The notes below the pieces were generated by a model. The model had not been told where the DNA came from and did no database searches. It worked only from the letters and a program-made list of their open reading frames with translations. From Boothiomyces macroporosus (lineage: Eukaryota > Chytridiomycota > Chytridiomycetes > Rhizophydiales > Terramycetaceae): DNA of 64,000 nt. The DNA lies in NCBI GenBank assembly GCA_027604185.1, contig JADGKB010000002.1, forward strand, positions 287,874-351,873. Reading direction: 5' to 3'. Positions 21,486-31,602 of the stretch are shown in pieces; positions within the stretch are counted from its first letter, which is position 1, and each line of letters starts with the position of its first letter. A program made the position numbers and the translations under genes.

Positions 21486-22768
21486 CTAAAAGAATACCCA
21501 TACTGTGCCCATACCTCCCATCACAATACCAGCTGCTGTAATGAAAAGTTCAACTGCCCATTCGAATTTGGTTAATTCGGAACCAAATAACGACATGTAG
21601 CAGCACGATGGGAAAATAACAGATACTGTAAAGGCAAATACAGATCCTAAAAGGGCCATTACTTTGTGGAATTCAGGGACTGATACTGCAATAAACAAAA
21701 TCAATCCACCAGAAATGGTAATTGACAAAAGTCTCCGCACATTCGAGTTCATCTTGAAAAAGAAGCTAAAGATTTGTTCCATTTGCGAGTTGACAGGGCT
21801 GATACTTATTGGATATTTTGTAAATGCATTGATTGCAACCAGGCCAATCATTAAATTGGTCAATATAGTGTTGTATTCTGGAACTAACGGAATATTCTGA
21901 GTAATCTAGGTTAGCCTTAACTCACTTCATCTTTAGTATCGCTTCCAAACATAAAGTATCCAATAACACCAACAAACCCGTAAATCAGCACGACAATGAA
22001 ATAGGACAAGTTGAGCAATTTTGGATATTTTTCAGGCTGCTTCATGTCATGATAGATTTGAGGAAATACTAGGATAAGAAATGAAATACCAGAATGGCCA
22101 CAGAATCCAGCCATCAATAAACCAAAGGATAGTGGTATCGGAGAATACGCTGGTGGTCCTGCCGATACATTGGCGCTGTGGATTATGGAGCCTGGTGATT
22201 CTGCTTTGGTGAATCCATCATACGAAAGAATTCCAATCAGGTTTACCATCGCGATAATTCCAATTAATGAAATATAGGAGATGATGGAAAGAGATCGAGG
22301 CCAAGTAGCAGGAATAACCAAACATGAGACTATGATTTTTACATAGAATAGGTTGTAATGGGGAAACAAAGCAATAATCGAATCAGCGGTCAAAATCACA
22401 AGAGCTACTGCTGCAGTGCCCAATTCTAAAAAGAATATGACACTGATGAATGTCCTCCCAGGAACCCCGAATGCAGCTTGTCCAATATCGCTGTATGTAA
22501 ATCCAGCCTCATCATTCGCCTTGCACTTGTTCAAACACTTGCCCAAGTGTTTCCCAGTGTGGTGCGTAATAATAGCATAAAATACTAGCAGAAATAGGCC
22601 AAGACCATATCCTGTAATACTGAACGCAAATGGAAGGGACAGTAGCCCAGTTCCCATCAAAATATTCACAGAGTTGAACAGCGAATTCGTAAAGCTAGAC
22701 CGTCCGTCGTTTTCAAATAACTTGAACTTGTTCCGCAGTAACATCAATTGAGTTGGTTCTTGCTGCAT
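21486..22768 (-). CDS. Vacuolar amino-acid transporter, AVT/AAAP family (short form)
   Basis: A multi-pass amino-acid/proton transporter, probably in the vacuolar or lysosomal membrane by family analogy. Exons 22090-22768, 21926-22068 and 21486-21905 give 413 aa. The junctions are introns of 21 nt (22069-22089) and 20 nt (21906-21925). The 21-nt intron is in frame and has no stop, so unspliced RNA would code for a seven-residue insert. It is recognised because its removal yields MAGFCGHSVFPQIYHDM, which matches the neighbouring paralogue. Family signatures are NSVNILMGTGLLSLPFAF in the first membrane helix, TWPRSLSIISYISLIG, and VMALLGSVFAFTVS near the end. About 11 hydrophobic segments can be counted. 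Confidence 0.92.
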
Positions 22769-22785
22769 CGGTAGATTTTTTTAAT

Positions 22786-23065
22786 TTAGGTGAAACCGGA
22801 ATACTTGCGGAATGAAAAGTTGTTCACTTGACCTACTGAACCAAATATTCCAAATCCACACAGTGCAACAAACTGGCCGGCGGATCTGCAATACTATAAA
22901 TCATGGATATCAAGTCCACAAATCTAACAGCAGAGCAACTGAAAATATCTGGTTAAATGAATCGCTGCAGGTAGATCCACCAATTGAACACATCTTCCTA
23001 TCAGAAAATGACTCTAAATGAATTGCAAGGATTTGATAACAGATAAGGAGAGTTGCTGCCCACAT
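22786..23065 (-). CDS. Possible small two-segment membrane protein (uncertain)
   Basis: Between the two AVT start codons, a minus-strand frame starts with ATG at 23063-23065 and has a hydrophobic segment (WAATLLICYQILAIHL). A second open frame with another hydrophobic stretch (FVALCGFGIFGSVG) ends in TAA at 22786-22788. Joining them needs an intron ending TTATAG near 22898, but no donor keeps frame convincingly with the usual intron length. It may be a real small gene or chance. The stop would lie 17 bp before the downstream AVT start codon. Confidence 0.25.
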
Positions 23066-23127
23066 GCCAAAAACGAGGACCCTGCTTATCTTGGATAAAA
23101 GAAAAACTGCAAACCCATTCACTCAAA

Positions 23128-24773
23128 ATGACTGACCCAGAGAGAGCAATCGATATACAGCCAGGCAATCGTCGAGGCTCAGACAGGAACTACGGAAGCT
23201 TTTTGGATTTACAAAGGAATACATCCATTTCCAATGGCAACGTTCAGCCATCTTGGTCGTCGTCATACAAGCGATCGTTAGATTATACATACTTCAGGAA
23301 TAGCAGAGCATCAGGTGTTACACTGCCTAGTATTAGCATTGAAGATCCCAGTCCAAACACTCCAGATTTCACAGATGATGAAAGTCCACTGTTGGAAAGC
23401 TCATTCCTCAGGAACCCGAAATTAGCTCGACATGATGATGTTTTAGGGGACACAGAGGTAATATACGAAGAAGAAGAAAGCCTTATTGAAGAAATTGATC
23501 AAGTTCACTCCACTTTTTCACAAACGCTGTTCAACAGTGTAAATATATTGATGGGAATTGGCATTTTATCACTGCCTTTTGGCTTTGCTATTACTGGCTG
23601 GGCTGTAGGGCTTGGTCTTCTAGTGCTGTTTGGATTAATGACGTATCACACTGGATTGTTGCTGGGAAGATGCTTGGGAGAGAGAAAGAGCGGCCAACCA
23701 GTATGTTACACATATGGAGATATAGGTATACACAAACTAACAGTAGGTGAAGCAGCATTTGGTATGGGCGGCCGTACATTCATCTGTATTGTATTCTTTC
23801 TTGAGTTGTGCGCTGCAAATATTGCTTTAATCATTTTAGCGGCCGATTCTATCGTTGCACTAGTTCCTTCATTGGATTTAGTTCTTGTAAAATGCGCTGT
23901 TGCTTTCATTGTCTTTCCTTTGACTTGGCCAAGGTCACTGGCAATTGTTTCTTATGGATCATTGATTGGCATCATTGCAATTTTAAATCTCGTTGCAATC
24001 CTTTTGGTCGATGGATTTTCTAAATCCACTGCTCCAGGTAGTTTGTGGGAACCTGGAAATACCAGTGTGTTACCACCTGCCTATTATCCAATCCCATTAG
24101 CATTTGGATTGATTATGGCAGGGTTTTCTGGTATGTTTAAGCTTACTTTAGGTCATTCGGTTTTCCCAAATCTCTATAGGGATATGAGAGAGCCTGAAAA
24201 GTTTCCGCTGCTTTTGAAATCAACCTATCTGGTCATCATGATATTCTATGCTCTAGTTGCGTCTGCAGGCTACTACATGTTTGGAGATGCAGTTAGGGAA
24301 GAAGTAAGTGTTTCTAATCTAGATTACTCAAAATCTTCCGTTAATTCCAGAATATAATCCTATATTAACGAGAGTTACTGTTGGAATAGTAGCAATTAAT
24401 CCGTTAACGAAATACCCACTTAATGTAGCCCCACTGAACTTTCAACTTGGTAAGAGTCCACTAACAAGAACAAATATTACTCTATTTTATTCCCTTGAAA
24501 TCAGTTAATCTTTCCAGAGCAATATGCTGTGTTGCGTCTGCCATTGTAATTCTATTCGTCTCGGTAACTTTTCCAGGATTCCACTCTGTAATGGCTTTGC
24601 TGGGATCATTCTTTTCATTTACTGTATCAGTAGTATTCCCAGCAATGTGCTATTTAAAGCTTTTTGGGTCAGATATCAGTACACTTGAATATCTGTTTGA
24701 AGTAACTGTCGCCGTAGTTGGGGCTTTCTTTGGTATTGTAGGTACCGTATGGGTGTTCTTACCACTAAATTGA
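23128..24773 (+). CDS. Vacuolar amino-acid transporter, AVT/AAAP family (long form)
   Basis: A paralogue of the divergent neighbour at 21486-22768. Exons 23128-23725, 23747-24130, 24152-24303, 24323-24449 and 24469-24773 (introns of 21, 21, 19 and 19 nt) give 521 aa. It carries a polar N-terminal extension of about 125 residues rich in Ser, Asp and Glu (for example EVIYEEEESLIEEIDQ), absent from the short form and typical of fungal AVT proteins. Core signatures are NSVNILMGIGILSLPFGF, TYGDIGEAAFG across the first intron, TWPRSLAIVSYGSLIG, and VMALLGSFFSFTVS. The first two 21-nt introns are in frame without stops, so exon joins rest on alignment to the paralogue. Two of the intron positions coincide between paralogues, supporting local inverted duplication. 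Confidence 0.93.
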
Positions 24774-24813
24774 CGGCACTCAAAAGAGTTATTGAAATTA
24801 AATAAGTGTTTAT

Positions 24814-26110
24814 TTACCATAATTTTCCTAAATTTAAAACATCTTTGACTAGCTCAAAGAAACCATGACCCATTTCTAGGACGGTCTTGTTTCTCTGTGC
24901 TACCATATCTATGATGTCGACTTCTTGTGAGCTGGAAGGATTCTGATAGATCATTGAATCGGTTAGAACATATGGAGTATAAGAGTTTGGCGCAGGCATA
25001 GGTAAAGGTAGAGTATCTTTTAGTAGATCTGCCTTTCTATCTGCTAGCTTGTTTGGTTTGCTAAATATTCCTTGTGGTTGAATGAACAAAGGCATGTATT
25101 CTGGTATCAATTTTAGCATTTCCTGGACCATCTTTTCAGTAACTTGCATGAAACTTGGGAGGTAATATATACTCTTGTTACCAACTACAATTAGAAACAG
25201 CTTACGTGTATCGATTTTTAATAGAGTTTCTTTGACGGGTGAAAGCCCAGAGTACGTGTCAGTTTCAACTATGTTTCTCTGTTCTACTTTCCAGTTGAAA
25301 CCAACTTTGGACCCATACTCGTGTAGTAACTTTCCATACTTGTCAAACTGCACGTTAAGTGACTTTGGTTCCAACATGTTCTTTGATTCTACAAACTCCA
25401 CACTGCTTCCGGAATCTTTAAACGAGCGTTTAATTTTCAAGATATTGCTTTTGACTGTAGGATCACTGTGTAGTATAGACTTTTTTTTGTATTTGCGTGA
25501 CAGTGGAAGATAATTTGGAGGATTTAAAAGTACATTTTTTAGTCGATCTAGTAGCTTGGTTCGTTCCGGCCCACAGAGCTGCGAGCAAAGCTTCAACAGA
25601 TTGAACCAGTCCGGCCCTATAGAAAGCTTTTTGAAATTTATGCTTGACTCCTTTTTACAGCTCGCGTTTATGCTACAGGTTGGTTTTATATACAGAGTGC
25701 CACAAATTGTTGCGTCCAGTTCAGCCCTATTATAAGTGGAAATAGTACCATGTAAAAGTCAAGCTGGAGTTGTCCTGTAGCGGATTAAATAAACCAAGAC
25801 GGCGAAAAGTTTGGTTGAATTTTCGTATCAGGACATTTTCAAGCCGTTCTCTGGCGACACCGCACGCTAACGGTATCAGTCTTTGTCTAGTAAATTTAAA
25901 TGTTTGAGCTAGATCCAGATAGTCAAAGTCTCTATACAAGAAATCTACACCGACTGCAGTAAAACCATTAGGCTCGCAGTCCGGATAATATCTTGTCAAA
26001 GGGTCATGCGAATATAATTGATTATATGCTGGCAGGATCAAGATCTGAGCTGCGGTGTAGTCGTAATTTGGCTTGACTGTAATTCTATGAATTTCTCTTT
26101 TCAATGACAT
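24814..26110 (-). CDS. Unrecognised conserved-looking protein, 424 aa
   Basis: I do not recognise this protein. Exon 1 (25749-26110), a 22-nt intron (25727-25748) and exon 2 (24814-25726) give 424 aa from ATG 26110. It has no clear signal peptide, membrane segment or named motif. It looks globular in the first 200 residues, with RYYPDCEPNGF, DFDYLDLAQTF and SIGPDWFNLLKLCSQLCGPERTKLL. A basic stretch (LPLSRKYKKK) follows, and the later part is mixed polar with a hydrophobic strand (KLFLIVVGNKSIYYLPSF). Because ciliary genes occur in this window, a zoospore role is conceivable, but the sequence does not show it. It is convergent with the long AVT gene, 40 bp between stops. Confidence 0.75.
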
Positions 26111-26534
26111 GAAAAATAGGTTTAAAAATTTTAATTAAGAAAGTAAATTGCGTTCTATTGCGCTAGGACTTTCAAAATTTTTCATGTTACACAGGGAGCT
26201 GTATTAGGGTTGACAAAGAGGCCCCACGCCCTCCCTAAACCGGTTTGATTGGCTGCTGAAGGAAAGTAGAATCCCCCCAAAACGAGTCCTCTAAACTGTG
26301 CGACACTGCACAAATGGTAATGCACACGACCAGCTGATCAACAGTGAAAGACTTTCTCAACTGATCAAAGGCAGGACCAAGCGCACTCATTTCCACGTAC
26401 CTTTTTTGAGCATGAAACATATTGATTAATAAGTGACCAATGTTGATAAGATAGCCAAAGCGTTATCAGAAATAGGCTCCAGTTTATCTTACTGTTCGCT
26501 TTATTTACATTTTCGCAAACAATGAAAGTTTCCA
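26111..26534. ncRNA. Intergenic segment, GC-richer core, possible non-coding RNA
   Basis: No protein gene is convincing here. The core (about 26190-26390) is clearly richer in G and C than its surroundings. It holds short complementary or repeated pieces: CTGATCAA twice (near 26334 and 26361), TGCACA/TGCACA around 26308-26325, and runs of five or six C. A 61-codon minus-strand ATG frame (26235-26420) overlaps it but resembles nothing. I could not match it to U-snRNAs, SRP, RNase P or MRP by eye. Confidence 0.25.
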
Positions 26535-27457
26535 ATGAACCAGCAACCTCTGCCTCCAATTCAAAGCAATAACCTCGACGCTTTCAAAGCCGAAATGAAT
26601 AATGCATTCAAAATGCAGCAAATCATCCATAGGGATACCGACATGCTTCAGCAGTACATTGCACTAATAGTAGAATAATGCATACGCATTTTGTATTTTT
26701 GGAGCGAGTTGTTTCAGACTTATCACATAGAATAAATGACTTGCAGGAGCAGCTTAATATCGAACGAAAGGAACGTTTGGAATATCAAAGTAAAAACCCC
26801 GAAACGCCAAATGTCAAACTTGACAACTATCAAAAGCAAAATGACAATCGAGACGAATTAAATCTACTAGATCAAAAGATTCAAATACTGCATCAAAACG
26901 CCTATTCTCAGAACGACACAATAGCCCAGTTAACGGATGTTGTAAATACAAATAAAGCCTACCTCCAAGACTTGCTATCATCACACAAGCAAACTATAGA
27001 AACAGCAAATGCAACAATTATGAAAAACTATGAGACATTCCAAACTAAACTGACAGGCGAACTAAACTCTTTCAAAGTTGATATCGAAGAAGCAATCAAA
27101 ACGAAATTCAAAGAAGTAGAGCTATTCAATGTAATGGTGATTAAAAACCAAGAAGAATCAAACTCTAGGTTTCTGGAATTGGAAAAGAGTTTGATAGCAA
27201 AAATTGAACTGGATGTCCAGGATTCGAGAATACATTTTAGAAATGAGCTGGAGCTTTCGAATCAGTCAAGAAGGCACGAGCAGACGAGTATCATTGGAGT
27301 TATCAGTACAATGAAACACAGCATCACTGGAATGAGGCAGGAACACAAATTATTTGAGCAAAAATTGATTCAGCAAGTGAACAGCAAGATAATTCAGTTT
27401 GAGTCAGATATTAGGAACGAGATTAAAAAAGTGTCCAGACCTCTAATCGTAACTTAA
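26535..27457 (+). CDS. Coiled-coil protein, 300 aa
   Basis: Not confidently recognised. Exon 1 (26535-26653), a 20-nt intron (26654-26673) and exon 2 (26674-27457) give 300 aa. An alternative acceptor three bases upstream (17-nt intron) would add one residue. A short Pro/Gln-rich head (MNQQPLPPIQSNN) is followed by almost continuous heptad-like sequence with few prolines, consistent with a long coiled coil from about residue 45 to 290. The HTHFVFLERVVSDL segment is the most distinctive. FAM81-type and other basal-body coiled-coil proteins look similar in composition, but coiled coils make such resemblance weak. It is convergent with ATP1, 61 bp between stops. Confidence 0.7.
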
Positions 27458-27518
27458 TCCGCACATAAAGTCAATAAAATGCAAGCAATTCAATTTTTAA
27501 ATTTATTTGAAATAGCGT

Positions 27519-29247
27519 TTACTGTTGGAATTGAGCAGCAAAGTCACCAAGGACCTTTCTGATTTTAGCATCAGTTTCAGGGCTAATTGCGTTTTCCTTC
27601 TTGATGGCAGCAAAGATTTCAGGTGCGTTTGCGTTGACGTATGGAACGAGAGCAGCTTCGAAAGCAGTAACTTTGTTAACTGGGATCTTGTCAAGGAAAC
27701 CGTGGACACCAGAGAAGATAATGACGACCATGTGTTCAACGGAAAGTGGGGCATATTGGTTTTGTTTCAACAATTCAGTGAGACGGGCACCACGGTTAAG
27801 TGTGGATTGAGTAGCAGCATCTAAATCAGAACCGAATTGAGCGAAAGCAGCCATTTCACGATATTGAGCCAAGAAAAGTTTGAGGGAACCAGCAACTTGT
27901 TTCATGGCCTTGACTTGAGCAGCAGAACCGACTCTGGATACGGAAAGACCGACGTTAATAGCTGGACGAACACCCTTGAAGAAGAGTTCAGCTTCCAAGA
28001 AGATTTGACCATCAGTGATAGAAATTACGTTGGTTGGGATATAAGCAGATACATCACCACCTTGGGTTTCAATAACTGGAAGAGCAGTCATGGAACCACC
28101 ACCAAAGTTCTTGTTCATCTTAGCAGCACGTTCTAAAAGACGGGAGTGGAGATAGAAAACGTCACCAGGGTAAGCTTCTCTACCTGGTGGACGACGGAGC
28201 AACAAAGACATTTGACGGTAAGCAACAGCTTGCTTGGACAAATCATCATAAATGATAAGAGAGTGCATGCCATTGTCACGGAAGTATTCTCCCATAGCAG
28301 CTCCGGAATATGGAGCCAAGAATTGAAGTGGAGCAGCATCTGAAGCAGTAGCAGCTACAACAATAGCGAACTTGAGCGCATCGTTTTCTTCCAAAGTTTG
28401 GACGAATTGAGCGACGGTGGATCTCTTTTGTCCGACAGCAACGTAGATACAGTAAAGTTTCTTGGTTTCATCAGAGGTGTTGTTCCATTTTTTTTGGTTA
28501 AGAATGGTATCAAGAGCGACAGCAGTCTTTCCGGTTTGACGATCACCAATGATCAATTCTCTCTGTCCACGACCAATTGGTACCATGGAATCGATACATT
28601 TAATTCCGGTTTGCATAGGTTCGTTGACAGATGCACGAGGAATAATACCTGGAGCCTTAACTTGAACTCTTTGACGTTTAACGTTTTGGAGTGGTCCCTG
28701 ATATTAAATTTGAAGTACCTTTCCGTCAATTGGGTTTCCAAGGGCATCAACAACACGGCCAAGGAGACCAGCACCAACAGGTACGTCTACAATGGAACCG
28801 GTTCTCTTGACAATATCACCTTCCTTGATAAGACGATCGTTTCCAAAAACTACAATACCAACATTGTCGGTTTCCAAGTTCAAAGCTTGCCCCTAACAGT
28901 CAATTAACAATATACCTTAATACCAGAAGAAAATTCCACCATCTCTTCTGCTTGGACATTCTTAAGACCATAAACACGGGCAATACCATCCCCAATGGAG
29001 AGTACTCTTCCAGTTTCCTGAATATCAAAAGACTTGTCAGCACCAAGGATTCTTTCTTCCAAGATTGAAGAGACTTCAGAAGTCACTAATATAAAATATG
29101 TCCTTACAAGCTTTAGCAGCAAATGCTGGCTTTGAAGTTGAGATTGGTCTTGCAAGTGCAGCTACACGAGTCTAATACAATTAAATTCGATTGACTTACA
29201 GCGACTGAAGAGCGCATCAGAGGAGCGAAACGAATTGTTCTAAACAT
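27519..29247 (-). CDS. ATP1: Mitochondrial F1F0 ATP synthase subunit alpha
   Basis: The non-catalytic nucleotide-binding subunit of F1. Exons 29200-29247, 29108-29171, 28916-29085, 28719-28892 and 27519-28697 give 544 aa. Introns are 28, 22, 23 and 21 nt; the first, inside the presequence, is the longest well-supported intron in the window. The N-terminus ([19 protein letters not shown]) is basic and Ser/Arg-rich, a clear mitochondrial presequence. The Walker A GDRQTGKT lies at about 203-210, and the family signature [13 protein letters not shown] and the DLDAATQ region are intact. All expected motifs are present and full length, showing the mitochondrion makes ATP by rotary catalysis. Confidence 0.98.
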
Positions 29248-29518
29248 GATCAGATGAAGCGTTGAAATTTTTTCTTTTCACTCTTGCAGAAATAGGTTCA
29301 AATTTTTTTAAGCCAATCAGAACCCACCTCGTGCAAATTAACAATCTTCTCATCGTTTTTAAATCATAAAACTGGGTCTTGCAATTACAATTTCGCATGG
29401 GTTGAACATGATATAGAATGAATAAATAGCGGGGAAATTGTAAGGCGGATTGTGCATTGAAATTGTCATATTTTTCCGCATTGGAACATGAATACAGAAA
29501 GACACTGAGCAATCTGAA

Positions 29519-30007
29519 TTAATCTTTATTAATTTTAATTTCTGATAATCGCAGAATGGTGTGGTGAGTTTGATTGCGGACATATTTAGTTAACCCGCTC
29601 TTTTTCCAATGCTTGCGTTCAATTTCCTTTGCAGATGCATGTTCAACCACCACGGCTTTCAATGTGCAATAGTCTGGCAGGATGTAAGGGTTTCCCTTTA
29701 GCACAAACGATTCATTTCCAATTTCTCTGATTCTATCTAATTCAATAACATCACCAATCTTCAGGTCGTTCATTCGCATGGTTATGATGATATCATTCAG
29801 TGCGGCATGGTATGGCCGTTGCTTTAATTCAAATGTAGCGTAAAAGTTCTTTCCAGAATCCAGTAGCTCTAGAGCTTTTTTGGTTTCTGGACTTTTTGTT
29901 TTTGGAATTGCTGGTCTTGGTTGCAGTTGTTGGTGAACTTGCGGATATACTGGATAATCAGCTATAGTCTTGGAATACAGTCTTTTAAATAATCGCTGTG
30001 TCGACAT
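29519..30007 (-). CDS. MRPL21: Mitochondrial ribosomal protein bL21m
   Basis: A component of the large subunit of the mitochondrial ribosome, binding 23S-like rRNA. The single exon from ATG 30007 gives 162 aa. It has a basic leader of about 20 residues (MSTQRLFKRLYSK) suited to mitochondrial import. The bL21 core follows: FYATFELKQRPYHAALNDII, DLKIGDVIELDRI, FVLKGNPYI, KAVVVEHASAKEI and a C-terminal TILRLSEIKI. The basic loop KHWKKSGLTKYVRNQ replaces the KKRRKNYRR-type loop of bacterial L21. Longer upstream frames lack support. The start codon faces that of CWC15 across only 29 bp. Confidence 0.85.
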   Translation of the reverse strand: MSTQRLFKRLYSKTIADYPVYPQVHQQLQPRPAIPKTKSPETKKALELLDSGKNFYATFELKQRPYHAALNDIIITMRMNDLKIGDVIELDRIREIGNESFVLKGNPYILPDYCTLKAVVVEHASAKEIERKHWKKSGLTKYVRNQTHHTILRLSEIKINKD

Positions 30008-30036
30008 TTTGGTTTTGAAAAAAAACTCGAGAAAAA
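30008..30036. promoter_or_regulatory. 29-bp divergent spacer between bL21m and CWC15 start codons
   Basis: The two ATGs point away from each other with 29 bp between them. The spacer holds a run of eight A and a second A-run directly before the CWC15 ATG. Any promoter for either gene must extend into the coding region of the other, or serve both. Confidence 0.6.
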
Positions 30037-30726
30037 ATGACATCCGCAGCAAGACCTACTTTCCTTCCAGCTATTGGTGGTCACTCTCTCAGAGATACCG
30101 GTGCTGGGCCAGTTACAATGCAGTCCGCCAAAGACTTGGCTGCGCATACCAAGTTGAAATTCAGACAAAAAGGACAGTTTTCAAAGGATGAAATGAAGAG
30201 GATTGATTTGAAAGCTCAGCTCCAAGAAAAGGAACAAGCCTACTTTCAAAAGATCAAATCTTCTGGTAAATAGTGTTTTACAATAGCGACTCTGAGTACA
30301 AATGTTGAAGAGAAATTCATCGAGTTTCAAAATCTAGACAAGGACGATACCGATGAAGACGATGATGGTAGAAAATGCTTTACTTTAGATGATGACGACG
30401 ACGAAGAGGATGAAGATGATACTGCTGAATTGATGAAAGAACTGGAAAAGATCAAACAAGAACGAAGGCAAGAGCAGGAACGGATTGAGCGAGAACAGCA
30501 AGAGCAAGAAGAAAGAGAAGCAGAAGAACGAGCAATGACGGGCAATCCGCTATTGAATGAATCTACTCTCGGAGGGAGCAGCTTTACAATCAAACGAAGG
30601 TGGGACGACGACGTTATTTTCAAAAACCAATCCAGAGGCGTAGTTGAAGCTCCGAAAAAGAGATTCATTAACGACATGTTAAGATCAGATTTTCACCGCA
30701 AGTTTATGGATAAATATGTTAAATAA
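30037..30726 (+). CDS. CWC15: Spliceosome-associated protein Cwc15/Cwf15 (AD-002)
   Basis: A component of the Prp19/NTC-associated active spliceosome. Exon 1 (30037-30265), a 21-nt intron (30266-30286) and exon 2 (30287-30726) give 222 aa. The N-terminal hallmark is [14 protein letters not shown] then [17 protein letters not shown] long Asp/Glu stretch (about residues 98-133) and a charged [16 protein letters not shown] helix follow. The C-terminal box is [15 protein letters not shown] and [21 protein letters not shown], almost unchanged from other eukaryotes. The gene is notable in a genome whose introns are about 20 nt, since the Cwc15-containing complex acts on the branched intermediate. 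Confidence 0.96.
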
Positions 30727-30786
30727 ATACTAATCAATTTTTCAACTGGTTTTTAATGGGAAAAGTCTATCACGGTTTTTCCAAAA

Positions 30787-31480
30787 ATGTCTGCTCTGGT
30801 GGAAATGTTGATTGGGAAAAAACTAACTCCAGAAGAGCAGGTAAAGAAATGGAGGCAATCGATAAGAGCTCAAGAGCGGGAGCTTGATAAGAGCGTAAGG
30901 AATATCGAAAAGGAACAACAAAATGCCAAGAAACTTATCAAACAGGCTGCAAAGAGAAATGATTTGGCATCTTGTAGGATCCTGGCAAAGGAAGTTGTCG
31001 CTAGCAAGAAGGCAATCAACCGCATTATCACTTCCAAAGCGCAATTAGGTTCACTAGCGATGAGCATGCAACAACAACTAGGTGATCGAAACTAATATAG
31101 CCGTGATTAAAGTGACTGGAGCACTAGAGAAATCTACTCAAGTGATGAAAGTGGTGAATAAGCTTATGAAATTACCGGAAATATCCCACACGATGACGGA
31201 AATGTCTAAAGAGATGATGAAAGTATTTAGTTATAATGTAGGCGGGAATAATTGAGGAAATGATTAACGATACGCTTGAAGAACAGGATGAAGATATTGA
31301 AGAAGAGGCGCAAGAAGAAGTTGACAAAGTACTCTTTGAATTGACAGATGGTAAACCGCACTAATCGCAGGTCTCTTGGGAGAAGGTGGTATTGTCGGTC
31401 AAGATTTACCAGCAACGCAAGTCAAGGAAGATTCAAACAAGGAAATGGAGGCCAGGTTGAAGGCATTGCAGTCTGTTTAA
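30787..31480 (+). CDS. VPS24: ESCRT-III subunit Vps24/CHMP3
   Basis: An ESCRT-III filament subunit that acts in multivesicular-body sorting and membrane scission. Exons 30787-31081, 31101-31222, 31242-31350 and 31371-31480 (introns 19, 19 and 20 nt) give 211 aa. The basic N-terminal core includes EEQVKKWRQSIRAQERELD and ILAKEVVASKKAI. The central LPEISHTMTEMSKEMMKAGI and EEMINDTLEE match CHMP3 rather than other ESCRT-III members. The acidic C-terminal arm ends in MEARLKALQSV, an MIM1-type motif for Vps4 (pattern L-x-x-R-L-x-x-L, with M in the first place). A myristoylation-type MG start is absent. Confidence 0.93.
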
Positions 31481-31602
31481 TAAATTTGAACTGTAAATCG
31501 TTTTAACTGGCTCCGTGGCATTGAAGGAAATTCGTCTCTTTAAATCTATCTGTAATTTTTTGCCACACGTTTTCCTTGATTTTTTTTTTCAAAAAAAACT
31601 AA

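Noticed and set aside
27837..28907. Plus-strand frames of 99-169 codons opposite ATP1
   Set aside because: They are shadows of the highly conserved ATP1 exon on the other strand.
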